Source: Phytophthora hibernalis
Lineage: Eukaryota > Oomycota > Peronosporomycetes > Peronosporales > Peronosporaceae
Reading direction: 5' to 3'
Length of the DNA stretch: 64,000 nucleotides
NCBI GenBank assembly: GCA_012656075.1
Contig: JAAKBF010000207.1
Coordinates: 248,001-312,000, forward strand
The notes under the pieces: generated by a model
Database searches by the model: none
Seen by the model: only the letters and a program-made list of their open reading frames with translations
Told to the model about the DNA's origin: nothing
Part shown: positions 44,870 to 55,704 of the stretch, one piece after another
Layout of the letters: every line of letters starts with the position of its first letter
Position numbering within the stretch: position 1 is the stretch's first letter
Made by a program: the position numbers and the translations under genes

Positions 44870-45240
44870 GGAGTCAGAACGCTTCCTGCGGTTTTAGATC
44901 CGCGTGCGCAGCACGCGGTTAAACCCAGGCTTGTTGGCGACCGAGCGTAGCGAGGTGCTTCTCAGGGGAGGTAGAGGGGGTCTTTAGGGTTAAGTTGGCT
45001 GGGTATAATAGGGGGTTGAGGGATCAGGGTGTAGTATTGTACCATTGGTAGAACATAATGGAAGCTAGAACGCTTCCTGCGGTTTAAGATCCGCGAGAGC
45101 AGCACGCGGGGTTAAACCCAGGCTTGTTGGCGACCGAGAGAAGCGAGGTGCTCCCCCTCAGGGGAGGTAGAGGGGTCTTTAGGGTTAAGTTGGCTGGGTA
45201 GGTGGGTGAGGGATCAGGGTGTAGTATTCTACCTAAAAAT
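44870..45240. repeat. Tandem duplication of a 191-bp structured unit
   Basis: AGAACGCTTCCTGCGG begins at about 44,876 and again at 45,067. Both copies continue through GATCCGCG..CGCGG, GGTTAAACCC, GGCGACCGAG.(G/A)(T/A)AGCGAGG and a TTTAGGGTTAAGTTGGCTGGG ending. Each has several short self-complementary segments. No coding frame is shared. Confidence 0.75.
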
Positions 45241-45289
45241 ACATGTTACCAGTAAGTTGATTCAGATTGATTTTTCTTTGACACTTTTG

Positions 45290-45490
45290 CTGTTGCGCGT
45301 GGCCACTAGTGGCTAGTGCGGCAAACAACTAGTGGCAAATTAATTCGGAGGCTATGGTTGATTTTTTCACTAGCCACTTTTGCTGCTTTGCGTGGCCACT
45401 AGTGGCTAGTTCGCAAACAAAAAGTGGCTAGTTGGAACGTAGTCACAAAGAGTGGCTACCTGAAAATTAAAAAGTGGCTAGTCAAAAATT
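45290..45490. repeat. Cluster of AGTGGCTAG / CTAGCCACT words
   Basis: At least seven occurrences in both orientations within 200 bp, twice as the palindrome-containing GTGGCCACTAGTGGCTAGT. This resembles the subterminal motif clusters that bind hAT or Mutator transposases. No transposase gene is attached. Confidence 0.6.
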
Positions 45491-45875
45491 GGCATCCATG
45501 TAAGGAGGCTGAGAGATCTAGTGCTCTATTATCGCGCTGAAGCAGCAAATGCTGCCGTTGCAATAAGGGACAGAGGAAATCCGTCGTCCTGCCGGAGAAT
45601 TACATGTACACTGTCGCCATCGATACAGCTTGTCTCACGGTGCGTGGCGTTCGCGAAGAGACAAACAACAACAACAGACTTCTTGGCGTCACATAAGGCT
45701 TGGCGTCGATGGTCATTGCGCGCTGGAGGGCTTGTGATCAATATTTTCCCTTCGCTCTCCTCGCCGAGGACGGTGAGTCTTCACCGTGACAGGCGCCATT
45801 GAATCCACTAGTGCCCGTCATCAAAAGCGTGGGGAACGGCCCGCCAGGCTTGAGTAGCATTGACTTTTTACTCAT

Positions 45876-46813
45876 ACACTCCGCGCCAGGTTAAATCGGC
45901 CACCCCTATTTGTTACTGTAACTCTGTCAATATTTCGAGTTGACGCTCGCTGTTTGGATATGTTCGATCTATGATTGGTAGAAATACGCTACGTGTGTTA
46001 ACGCGCTGGTTTTAGCAATCCTTGGCATGGCTCCCATACAAGTGACCATTTTGGCAGTGCGCCAGATTAAATCAGCCATGTAGGTACATAAAAAAAAGTA
46101 TATCATTAGGATGGTGAAATTGGTAGTGTATAGAGTACAGGTACAAACGCGTGGATGGAGAGCTGGTGGGGTCATTTCGCAAGCTGCGAGGGACGAGGAA
46201 GCCCTCTGCCTAAGGCGAAGCCCCCTCCACCTGTATAGAAGCATCCCACACCCACCACGAAGAAGTCAAGGCTGATGGAGCGCGAGCGCGGACGAATCGA
46301 ACGCCGCTACCTACGCTGGGGTCAGTGGTCGTTAACGACATGTATATTTCAATACCAGATCTATACCCGATAGGGAATTGTGGCCCATTTTGAGTAGGAG
46401 AGTTTCGATTATTGGAACACAGTTCGATAGCATGCCTCCATTAAAGGCTGTACTGTTTGAGGCTTGGGACGCTATTCCTACTGCATTGATAATGTCTCTC
46501 ATTGAATCAATGCGGCGCTGGTGCTTTGAAGTCATAGTCAAGAAAGGTAACAAGACGTACTACCAATTTCACCATCCTAATGATATACTTGATTTTTGTA
46601 TGTACCTACATGGCTGATTTAATCTGGCGCACTGCCAAAATGGCCACTTGTATGGGAGCCATACCAAGGATTGCTAAAACCAGCGCGTTAACACAAGTAG
46701 CGTATTTCTACCAATCATAGATCGAACATATCCAAACAGCGAGCGTCAACTCGAAATATTGACAGAGTTACAGTAACGAATAGGGGTGGCTGATTTAACC
46801 TGGCGCGGAGTGT
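45876..46813 (+). mobile_element. 938-bp Tc1/mariner-type MITE with 250-bp inverted repeats
   Basis: 45,876-46,126 and 46,560-46,813 are long inverted repeats starting ACACTCCGCGCCAGG. The interior (46,363-46,570, +) keeps the C-terminal end of a Tc1-like transposase: WPILSRRVSIIGTQFD, FEAWDAIPTALIMSLIESM and RRWCFEVIVKKGNKTYY. Flanks CTCAT and TTCAT may be an imperfect target duplication. CCAGGCTTGAGTAGCA also occurs on both sides (45,844 and 46,821). Confidence 0.8.
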
Positions 46814-46861
46814 TTCATATCCAGGCTTGAGTAGCAGAGTTGATACGCTGAAAATAGCTGA

Positions 46862-47037
46862 TAAAAGCGATGATAAATATCAATATGCTTTGATATAATG
46901 AAAGGTCCATATTCGTTGACATAGTGATACGCTGATACGCAAGTTTGTGAATATCGAATAAATATCGATAAATCGATGATAAATCTAAAGGCCCCCAAGC
47001 TGCCCAAATGGTGCGTTGAACAGTCAAGGTACGGTCA
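46862..47037. repeat. Left inverted repeat of the 7.8-kb element
   Basis: 176 bp, inverted copy of 54,488-54,666 with scattered differences. Its outer edge is 48 bp from the Tc1-type MITE. Confidence 0.75.
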
Positions 47038-47391
47038 GCATTCCCCTTGTGTTCGACATCGTGCGGTCACGATAAAGCGTTGTCTCTTCGTACACTTCTG
47101 CCGAGATCTCTACTTTCGTGTGCAAATATATCGATTTATTACGAAAAAAACCCTGTTGATAGGTGGCACTTCATAAGAGCATTCCCACACGTGACTAAAC
47201 TTAAGTAAACTAAGATGAAAGCCGTGCCACAATAACCGCGTAGATTTTTGTCAGCGAGCGTTCTCACACCCGTCCAGACAACATTTTCTATCAAAACACA
47301 GTCGTCGTTTGGCGTACTTTTGGGAGGACAATGAGCGGTGGAGGGGACGTCTTGAAAATGGTTTCGGTGAGGACGCATGATCTGAGTGTGC

Positions 47392-47830
47392 TTATCTGGA
47401 CAATGAGGATGAGGACGTTGAGACGTTCGCGACGCATATGATGTTTCCTGCTCTCGGTAAAGGGTAGAGCAAGAAGTCTCGTGGTGGATCGATAGTAAAA
47501 AGCTCGTTCAACATGTTGTGAAGGGTTTGTTCTTGTTGAAGACGCTGCTTCGATTTAAGAAGATCAAGTTGTTCTTTCTGAATCTCCACCTTTGCCTCCA
47601 TACACGCACTTTACGACTCTTGGGCTTGAGCCGTTCGGAACTCGATGGTTTATTCAATCTTCATCGTTTTGGTGGGTTTTTACCCCGCAGACCGCTCTGT
47701 ATAGCCGTCAACGTTCTGCTGGTCTTGTTCCGAATCAGCAACAGCACTCGACTCGGAACCATCGGCCAAAGTCGGACTTGCGTTTATTATTAGTATATCT
47801 TCCCTTGGAGTTTTGTGCGTCATTTAGAGG
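47392..47830 (-). pseudogene. Coiled-coil protein remnant in the 7.8-kb element
   Basis: Minus-strand frame 47,601-47,392 reads EAKVEIQKEQLDLLKSKQRL and further Gln/Leu-rich helix. Upstream in broken frames there is an acidic Ser-rich stretch and a basic KNPPKR..RLNKPSSS segment. The arrangement (acidic, basic, Lys/Gln coiled coil) resembles SANT/Myb-type accessory ORFs of oomycete transposons, but no Myb motif was seen. Confidence 0.35.
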
Positions 47831-48066
47831 AAGATAGCTTAACCGATGAAATTGAGGCGAATCCTCAGTTAAGTGATGGGAGTGAGAACGTAAATGGTGA
47901 CACCGGAAACGGTAACGATACATTTGCTGATAAAATGAATCCTCTGGTCGAAGCGCAGCTCGACGATATTATTAGTGCTGTGGAAAACGAAGCCCGTGGC
48001 GTGCAGCATACAATGGAGATTAAGGTTTTTCATAGGCGACCCATACCCAGTTCAAGTGTATTGTAG
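47815..48066 (+). CDS. Acidic 84-codon ORF upstream of the recombinase
   Basis: Asp/Glu/Asn-rich (SDGSENVNGDTGNGNDTFAD). It lies about 190 bp before the recognisable recombinase and could be its N-terminus in another frame. No similarity recognised. Confidence 0.3.
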   Translation: MRHLEEDSLTDEIEANPQLSDGSENVNGDTGNGNDTFADKMNPLVEAQLDDIISAVENEARGVQHTMEIKVFHRRPIPSSSVL

Positions 48067-48254
48067 GACAACGGGGCATACGTTTGATTGTCAAGAAGTT
48101 TCAAAGGCGGTGGTTACACTTGGTATTTGGCAGAAGCGGTTGTACAGCCGCTTTGGAGTGATTTCGTAGGACATGACTACTCGGACGCATTGAGGCAGAC
48201 CGCCAGTAGTCTGGCAAAACAAAGCAGACCGGCAAAGCAGCTCTTACATATTCA

Positions 48255-49802
48255 ATGTACGAGAATCTGTGCAAGGCCACATTTGATTTGGATGACGGCG
48301 GGTTCTCCCACCTCTTTCTCACAACGCAGTGGAATCTCATGTGCCGATCAAAATCTGTCGAGACAATTGATACTTCGCATTTCTATGGCGTCGATGACAG
48401 CGTGGGAATCGTACTACGTAAAACGAAGACAAACCAAGACGGTCGTGGCCCAAAAGACCCACGCCATGTATACGGCAACCCTCTATCACACCACACCTGC
48501 TGGATCACTGCATTGGCTGTGTATCTAGCATGCAACCCGTCGCAACCGACTGGCCAGCTTTTCCCTGGCTCAAACCAGAAGATACGGTACGGAAAAGCAC
48601 TGCAACGAGAGATCAAACATGCTTCTCAAGCATCGCTGTACGGAACACATTCTGTCAGAAAGGGGTTGCAACTTTTGCCTGCAGCGGTAGCACTGGCGGC
48701 CCGTCAATTGTTAGCGTTTGCCTGCGGTGTGGGTGGTCGCTCGGCGGCGTTCAGGACCGGTACTATCGCTATGAAGCTGCCGGAGACCAGTTTCTCGGTC
48801 GTGTGGTGGCTGGTTTGCCTTTAAACACCAGTGACTTTGCGTTATTGCCGCCGCATTTCGACAACCCTCACGATTCTGCTATACAAGAATGCATCGGCCT
48901 TGTTTTCCCCTCCATGTCCTTAGATCTTCAGCTGCGGTCAATACTCGAGCTGTGCTTGGCTTCACTACTGTACCACGCAGACTATCTTACTCGTGTATTC
49001 CCTCCGACCCACGCTTTGATGCCGACGTATTTGTTTCGCTGTGACGAGCAATTGTCGCGACTGCGCAGTCACATCAAAGCACATGAATCAACGCGGCTTC
49101 GGGCGACAGAAATTCCGCCCTATGTTGCTCTTTATCAAAAGCAAGACTTGACCCATGCAGCGGTGGATAGACCGCCAGATTTGATCATCGATGGTGTCTC
49201 GAATCTCATCGAGGAGAATGCTGCAGACGCAGGAACAATGACGCGCAGCGCAATGATCGATACTTTGCGTACCGTGCTCACTGAAAGCGGTATATTACCA
49301 GTAGAGCATCCACCTCCTCCTCGTCCTGCGGCTCCCGAAGCTTCGGCGCTGCATGTGTGGTACACCTACTACCAGAGGATTTCGACTTTCCGAGCATAGA
49401 TCTGCTTGGTGCTTGGCGGCTGTGGTGGTTTGGTAATCCATCGCGCAGCTACCCACCATTTCGTTCTATCAGTACGCATGATCTATCAACACGATCAAAG
49501 AAGAAGACGTACTCCGAGTGGAATCGAATGATGACAATGCTCTGCCAACATATTGAAGAAGCGCGTGGAGAGGCACTTCCCCTGACATGAGCGAGGCGAC
49601 AGCGCTCGCTGCTTTCAAGGATGCCGTGGCGCACCTGCCGTGGGGCGAGAGTAAGCGTTCACGTCGCTGGTCTCAAATCAAAATCACCACAGCATTGAGA
49701 CTCGTGTCAGAGGCCATGCTTAAGCGCAACCCAAATTATGTCCGCGCACCTTTCAAGCCACGCAAGAAGAGGAAGGCGACAGCGGAAAGTACCTGCGGGG
49801 CG
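48255..49802 (+). CDS. Crypton-type tyrosine recombinase with GCR1_C-like DNA-binding domain, three apparent frameshifts
   Basis: Cuts and rejoins DNA through a covalent phosphotyrosine. Catalytic residues in order: Arg in NLMCRSK (about 48,340), HSVR (H-x-x-R, from 48,648) and the nucleophile in QDRYYRYEAAG (Tyr codon 48,761 or 48,764). The C-terminal part AWRLWWFGNPSRSYPPFRSI, then KKKTYSEWNRMMTML matches the GCR1_C-type domain (LWWxGN..PP.R) of CryptonF families. One base is missing at G4 (48,662-48,665), one near 49,357 and one near 49,588; with these the frame is continuous for over 500 residues, so the protein may be intact. The N-terminal SAM-like domain should lie in 48,088-48,255 but is unclear. 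Confidence 0.75.
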
Positions 49803-49805
49803 TGA

Positions 49806-50149
49806 GGCGGAGGCTGGTAGAGTTAGTATGGTGCGCGGAGTAGACAAAGTAGTGCTCCGTGGCTGGCAGAGCGGTGTGATGCACTGGTAGCACAGTGTGA
49901 TGCTGAATAAGTACCGTAGATTCCGTAGCGCCTCGTATCTTTGCTGACTACTGTACGACGACCAGCGCACAGGTTTTCAACCAATCAGCGATCAATAACC
50001 GGGTACAGGAACCCTGTCCTACGAATAATCCACACAATTGCACAATTGAATATTGTTCGTGAAAATGTTATAGCTGATTACAAAGAGACTAGTACGGATA
50101 CGGGTATACACGGCGGTGCTCGAGCATTCAAAATAGATGGAAAGACGGT
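49806..50149. other. No gene seen
   Basis: Spacer after the recombinase stop. Short frames only. Confidence 0.4.
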
Positions 50150-50154
50150 GTTTG

Positions 50155-50250
50155 TGAGTCTTTTTGTTGTTGTTTTTTAGGTATATTGTGTTACTGACCC
50201 TGATAGGGAATGAACTCTAATAACCATTCCAACTAGGCTATTGCTTCCTA
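50155..50250 (-). mobile_element. Possible tRNA-derived SINE
   Basis: On the minus strand TAGCCTAGTTGG (50,233-50,244) fits the Pol III A box (TRGCNNAGYNGG). About 20 bases on, GAGTTCATTCC resembles a B box with one base missing, then CAGGGTCAGTAACAC and an A-rich tail (AAAAAACAACAACAAAAA, 50,162-50,179). Order and tail fit a short SINE. The A-to-B spacing is shorter than in tRNAs. Confidence 0.45.
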
Positions 50251-50849
50251 ATTGGTTGCAAGTGACTCACTTGACTTTCTCTCCGTCTTCTTCTCCATTT
50301 CCCCGCTCTCCTCCCTTCATCGAGCAGACACTCATGGTATCCACCAGACATGCAGTCGGCCTAACTGCATCATCGTTCATCGTCGGTCATGGCTGGGATG
50401 AGGCCCGACCGGGACGTCTCGTGTTCTTTTTCGCTACTCATCTTCTTCTCCATGTGACACCCGCTGGTGTCAACTTCAGATGCAGCACTAAGTGCTGCTA
50501 CTTCTTCGTTCTCAACTTGATAGGCTCTGCAAACTTCTCTTTTCTCTTCATTGTCAGCGTATCCGTCGTCATCGCCGTATGCCACGGACGGTGCGTACGC
50601 GCGACATTGCTCCGAGCTTCGTTAATCTTCACTCGATCATTGAAGCCTTCTCTTTCTCTTCGTCCTCGCCGTCTTCTTCATCGTCGTAAACCCCGGACTA
50701 TGGGGACGTCAGGAGGGGAGGGACCAGCCTTGGACGGTTACGATCTCCTGATGCGACGCTTGAGCTCTTCTCTTGGTGTCGTTCTTGTCTACATCGAGGT
50801 GCCACCGAGTCCTCGCATGCTGCAGCGTTGTTATCCTTGGTGACAATCA

Positions 50850-53005
50850 CCAAGCACGGCGCTGCTTCCGTGCTTGGCGCACAGGTGCACCTCCATCTCT
50901 CGTTCCCGGCCCCACTCTGGGGGACTTCGCGTCCGAGTAGAGAGATCACCCGAAGGGTGCTGGAGGTGTTCCTGAAGCCACTTGTGCCAAACAGCGCGTT
51001 TTACGAAGTGGTGGTGTTTGTGAGTCAACCTCAAGCATATCTCAATCGTGGAATTCATTTCGCTTATTTTTCACCTGCTGAATTTGAAAGTATCGTAGAT
51101 GTTCGCCCTGTTAAACCGAGAGGCGAAGCTGCGGGCAAAAACATTCGTGGACGTAAACGACGTGCAGGGTTTCCGTTTGCGAATACGCATCCGCTATATC
51201 CTCATTACGAAGGTTGCATACGCTCTAAATTCAAGACAGCGATGCTTGGTGGAGCTCCACCACCAGCGTACAAAGTGCCTTGCCAAGAACCACGTTTGAT
51301 AGATCAGCTGGCCAAGTACGTATGCATTTGTTCTGGGAAACAAAAAGTATGCGAAAAACTCATGAAAATACTGTTTTGTACGGCGTAGGTATTTGCTTAG
51401 TACATTTGTTCCATGGGGACTTGATAGCAAGAAACCACTGTTTGAGCTTGACGCGAAGGGATTACGCGAGCTTTGCAAACAGTGCGATTGCTCCGATGCG
51501 ACCTTGGTTAACCGGCAGCGCTACCGTTTGATTTCTAATATCCTGGAAATCAAAATATCGCTGCTGGTGATACATACATGCATTGGCGCGCTCGAAATGC
51601 TGAATGGTGGGCAGAACCTACTAAAAACACAGTCAGTGCGGAAGATTGTCACGAAATTTATAATAACGAGCGAGATTGTGACAATGAGCGGCACGGAAGT
51701 TTGTCTGACGCTGAGGCTTTGTTTCAACTGGCAAGATTGGCAGCGCTGCAGTCCAAAGACACGTCTGTTGATGTTGGCGAGCTACGAAAACGGTTTTGGT
51801 ATCTCGTTCCGGGTATCTACGGTCGCCGTGAGTTTGACTGAGTCAACCTTTTCATCAAGGAAATGGACAAACTGAGCATGACACACGATCATTAGGCGAC
51901 ATTGCCCATGCCATTCAGCGAATGATGGCCGACACAGAAACGCAAGATAGGTTTGGGGAAAATCAGCGTTTTGATACAAATGAAGAAGGTGATGGGACTT
52001 TTGCGGGCAATTCACATGGATCGGTAGCGTTCACGAAAGAGCAGCGATATATTGTGGATTATCTAGTACGAAATGTCGGGCATCGAAAAGGCTGTCGTCG
52101 TAAGCAAACATTGAGTTTCCTCCACGGGGCAGCTGGAACTGGTAAATCGGTGGTGGTTCGAGCAGTTGTTAGGGAGCTCGAAGCTCGGGGCGTCGATGTG
52201 GTAGTGACATGCCCAACGGGCATTGGTGCAAGTCATCTTCCGCATGGAAGAACATTTTACTCAGCATTCAAAATCGGTCGAAATCGCTCCAAGCGGTTGA
52301 CACTGAATAAGCTAGAGCTACTAAGACTGCATTTTCACGAAAACGTTGGAATGGTTATTATTGATGAGGTTTAGATGCTGGATTTGGAGCTTCTTGTTTT
52401 GATGATCATCGTCTTCGAGCTCTTTATGACCCAAGAATTTGGTGGCATGTCAATATTGGTGGTAAGCAAACTTCAAAACAATCAGTGCTGTTGAAAATAT
52501 TACTAATTGTTTGATATTGTAGGTTGGGGATTTCTTGCAGCTTGATGCAGTTCAAGGCATGTCGTTGTGTAAAGTACTTTACACGAATGACGAAGGTGAG
52601 ACTTGCAACCAGGCGCTCGATTTGTTCCGGCGCTTTCATGTTTTCCAACTGAAACATCAATTACGTGCAGAAGGTTGTGCTGAGCACCAACAAGCTCTCA
52701 GTGATTGTCATTCATTGCCTCAGGTGTTTCCTCAAGGCAATAGTTGGAGTCATGAGTTCAAAAAATATCAGCCTGCCTCACAAAGGGTGCTTGAAGCAGT
52801 AGCAAAACCGCTGACAAAACAAGATTTGGATGAAGATCCAGAATGGCTCGGTGACAGCCTGCGAATTCTAGTAACTACCAACTTGGACAAGGCTGCATTG
52901 ACACAATGTGCTGCTTTGATGCTTGCCAATCATGAGGAAAAGTTATTATTTAGATGGCGCCGTGGACTTCACACAACCGTTCCTGATGGTATAAAAACCA
53001 TCTGA
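50850..53005 (+). CDS. Pif1-family helicase of the 7.8-kb element, 3 exons, C-terminally truncated
   Basis: N-terminal region (YEVVVFVSQPQAYLNRG, FAYFSPAEFESIVDV, GFPFANTHPLYPHYEG) precedes an intron 51,316-51,388 (gtacgt..gtag) that joins QLAK to YLLSTFVPWGLDSKKPLF. Helicase motifs: FTKEQRYIVDYLV (Q-like motif), HGAAGTGKSVV (Walker A, about 52,126), VTCPTGIGASHL (Ia), MVIIDEV (Walker B, about 52,352); then intron 52,462-52,522 and VGDFLQLDAVQGM (motif III). Single bases are missing at A4 51,552-51,555 and near 51,838. A TAG follows DEV at 52,372; C-to-T from CAG is one explanation. Motifs IV-VI are absent, so the gene ends early at 53,005. The start codon is uncertain. Confidence 0.75.
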
Positions 53006-54284
53006 GCCCATTTGCCCATGTTCTCCAGTCAAATCCTCCGTTCCCCGGTGCACTCGCGCTTCGCTTGTGTCCATTGAAGCACGTTGAATGCTAGTACCAG
53101 CTCTCGACATCTTCGATTGGTACCATTTCGTCAGTATGTCAGTTCGCTCGAATGGTGGATCCAACAGAACAGACGAATTCATGCGAGAATTAATGCTGCG
53201 ACCGTTGTAATCTTTGATACGAGCGCTTGTTATAGCAAGCACGTGTTCCTTCCACGATGCATCGACGCGGTCTGCATTTGCCCCCACAATGTACAGTCAA
53301 TTGTCTCTGCGCTAGCGTCCATCAGCGTAATATCACGCTTCCGAAGCGTTCGCCCGTCATTAGTTTCGATATAATGGGCATCGCTCACTGATGTTACCAA
53401 AGCAACCATGTTAATCATGGTGTCTGATGAAAGCTGACGGATCTTGTCAACTGGCGTGAACAAGCACTCCAACAAATGAATCGGCAGAGATTGCCCGCTA
53501 TAATTCTTATCGAACCAACGCTCCAGAGGCTCACGCTTGTTTGGAAAGTTTGGATCGCTTATAATCTTGGTTCCAATCGAACGGCCCTGGAAATTAGTCG
53601 AACGACCGCGACGAACTACAATGACCTTGTGAAGCCAATTGGCGTCTGCTAAGTGGGAAACATCATTCCAGAGCGTGCACAGCACTTGGACGTTGGATGA
53701 ATCGAGAAGCAATAGATCTCGCTTGGTCTGAACCTTTTCGTTTTTGCCGATGATACAATCCACTTCTCCGATCGCCACCACAATGGCAATTATATCAACA
53801 AAGCATCCTAGAGGACGAACAACCAGGTCCTCGGTCGGAACGAACGTCATTTCCACGTGCGGAATTCACCCGTCAGGAACCGTTTCGACACTTGCATCTT
53901 CCGACAGCAAAAGCTCGTATGGTGTGGGGCTCGTTTTGCGCAACAATCCACCGCGCAATACGAACACGCCATCAAATCGCACCACGTCACCAAAGCGAAG
54001 AGCACTCTCATTAAACGTTTTGCATGCGCTCTGCCACCAGATGCGTCCTGAAGTTCCATGACCAGTAACTTGCCAGTCCCGTTTGACGTCTTCCAGCTTC
54101 GAATCGGCGCCAAATTGATTACGCGAACCACAATGTACCAACCTGCCGTGAGGCCGGGCAACAACGCGCTGATAGTGATCTTGTATCCATTGACCACCGA
54201 TGGAGAGTCTGCCTTACGTTCCTGGTCCGCGCCCATTGTGTACGCAAGGCAGAAAGACCAAAATGGCGCGGCAGTTAAAGCCAA
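52946..54284 (-). CDS. RPA1-like single-stranded-DNA-binding protein, frameshifted
   Basis: Reads from about 54,284: ITISALLPGLTAGWYIVVRV (first OB fold, as in RPA70 DBD-A), CKTFNESALRFGDVVRFDGV, then GCFVDIIAIVVAIGEVD and RDLLLLDSSNVQVLCTLW (second OB fold), then MINMVALVTSVSDAHYIETN and DITLMDASAETIDCTLWG (third). At C5 53,281-53,285 one base is missing; the frame continues as DRVDASWKEHVLAITSARIK to 52,946. The RPA zinc ribbon is not seen. The 3' end overlaps the truncated helicase 3' end by 60 bp, tail to tail, so both may have lost their ends in one deletion. A TGA at about 53,870 and a further shift near 54,045 remain. Confidence 0.75.
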
Positions 54285-54487
54285 TATACATGGGACATCC
54301 TTGTCATCTTTCTACGAAATAGCTCTTTCTCAAGAAGCCTAGCAGCACCCTGTACCACTTCCCGTTCACACCGGGTACAACCCGAGCAGGTAGTGGTGAA
54401 TGTGCAATATAGCTTGCGCAGCATGTCCTGAGAATCGTAACCTTGACGCCCTTCCAAATCTACATCTTAGAGGCAAACAAAATTCTG

Positions 54488-54666
54488 GACCGTACCTTGA
54501 CTGTTCAACGCACCATTTGGGCCGCTTGGGAGCCTTCACAGTTATCATCTATTTATCGATATTTATTCGATATTCACAAACTTGCGTATCAGCGTATCAC
54601 TATATCAACGAATATGGACCTTTCCTAACATCGTAGCATTGATATTGATATTTATCATCGCTTTTA
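54488..54666. repeat. Right inverted repeat of the 7.8-kb element
   Basis: 179 bp, inverted copy of 46,862-47,037. Sequence beyond 54,666 does not match the left flank. Confidence 0.75.
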
Positions 54667-54731
54667 CCGGTACATGATGTACCGTACATATCAGCTACAC
54701 GTATGTATTTAGGCTCGTGCTATTATAGTGG

Positions 54732-54899
54732 TACAGAGTTCCCCGGCAAAGGGAGAAAGGTGGGACCAATAAATTCTTCCAGGTTAAAAAATTTGCAAAC
54801 GGATTTGTATCGCGGTAGAGCAAGGCTTTGTGACAAATGTACTAATTTTTGCACGGTAAATAACTGATTACGGTTCTCCCTTTGCCGGGGAACTCTGTA
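54732..54899. mobile_element. 168-bp MITE with 25-bp inverted repeats
   Basis: Ends TACAGAGTTCCCCGGCAAAG and its complement, essentially perfect over about 24 bases, with TA at the outer edge as expected for Tc1/mariner-type insertion. Confidence 0.8.
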
Positions 54900-55704
54900 T
54901 ACAACGAGTCTACTGAAACTTAATATTTGTGGCCACGTACAGAGAACCCTGACCAACTTAGTACCTCTGATGTCTAATATCCTGGTGTACTTAATCACTT
55001 ATCGATCCACCGACTCGGTAGTCAGGCTTAACTATGGGGTTAATTAATACTTTTCAAACTTCAAACTTAATGCTCGATGGGGATATTTTCAATACATTTG
55101 TTAATGAAAAGTATACACTATCATACTTGTTCAGCGCCAAAAATTACATACTAAAAGGCTTCGGGTCGATGTCCGCGCCCACGCCGCTTCCTGCTCCTCA
55201 CGTTGCTGTTTCCGCAGCCACTCCTGCAGCGTCCGAAGGCCTGACAAAACCTTCGTTTCCACATCGGGGTGTACATCGTGCCAACAGGACTTCATCCACC
55301 TACTTCCTGGAAGTACCGGTATATTGGTAGGGTGCTAATATCTAATACTTGAAGTATATCAACGGGTATGACTACCATTGGTAGTCGCAACCGCCTCCTC
55401 ACGTCACTCATGCTGGAGCCGCCAATGCCGAACTGCCGCTTAAGCGCCGATATGATTCCAGCGTCGGGCGGTTGCAAACGAGAGATGTAGTTGGGCGGTA
55501 GTTAAATGACAATTACGGCTTGAGCTGCAGGTTTCCCAGGACAATGTTGCGTAGGAGGGCAATATTGCACCGTTGTTGAGCTCGCACAGCCACTCCTGAA
55601 ACAACACACCAGTCATCCATGCCTTCTTATAAACCCAGAGATCAATACCGGTCTTCTGGTTGTGGTGCTCCCTCTACTATCTAATAACCCTGTTATAATA
55701 AATA

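Larger units (their letters stand above)
46862..54666 (+). mobile_element. 7.8-kb inverted-repeat-bounded element with Crypton recombinase, Pif1 helicase and RPA-like gene
   Basis: 46,862-47,037 and 54,488-54,666 are inverted copies (for example TAAAAGCGATGATAAATAT at the outside, GTTGAACAGTCAAGGTACGG inside). Between them lie a minus-strand coiled-coil remnant, a Crypton-type tyrosine recombinase (+), a Pif1-family helicase (+) and an RPA1-like protein (-). Cryptons are known to move by tyrosine recombinase; Pif1-plus-RPA sets are known from Helitrons. Finding them together inside one pair of inverted repeats is unusual. Nested independent elements, or two stray MITE copies as the ends, are the alternatives. 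Confidence 0.5.

Noticed and set aside
44988..45190. TTTAGGG as telomere repeat
   Set aside because: Only one copy per 191-bp unit; no tandem TTTAGGG tract.
48088..48254. Clear N-terminal domain of the recombinase
   Set aside because: Frames here are open but I could not recognise the SAM-like core-binding fold, so it was not annotated as such.
50370..50950. Acidic minus-strand frames (about 50,370-50,690 and 50,698-50,949) as a gene
   Set aside because: No recognisable motif, broken frames, and overlap with the 5' region of the helicase gene; kept out for lack of support.
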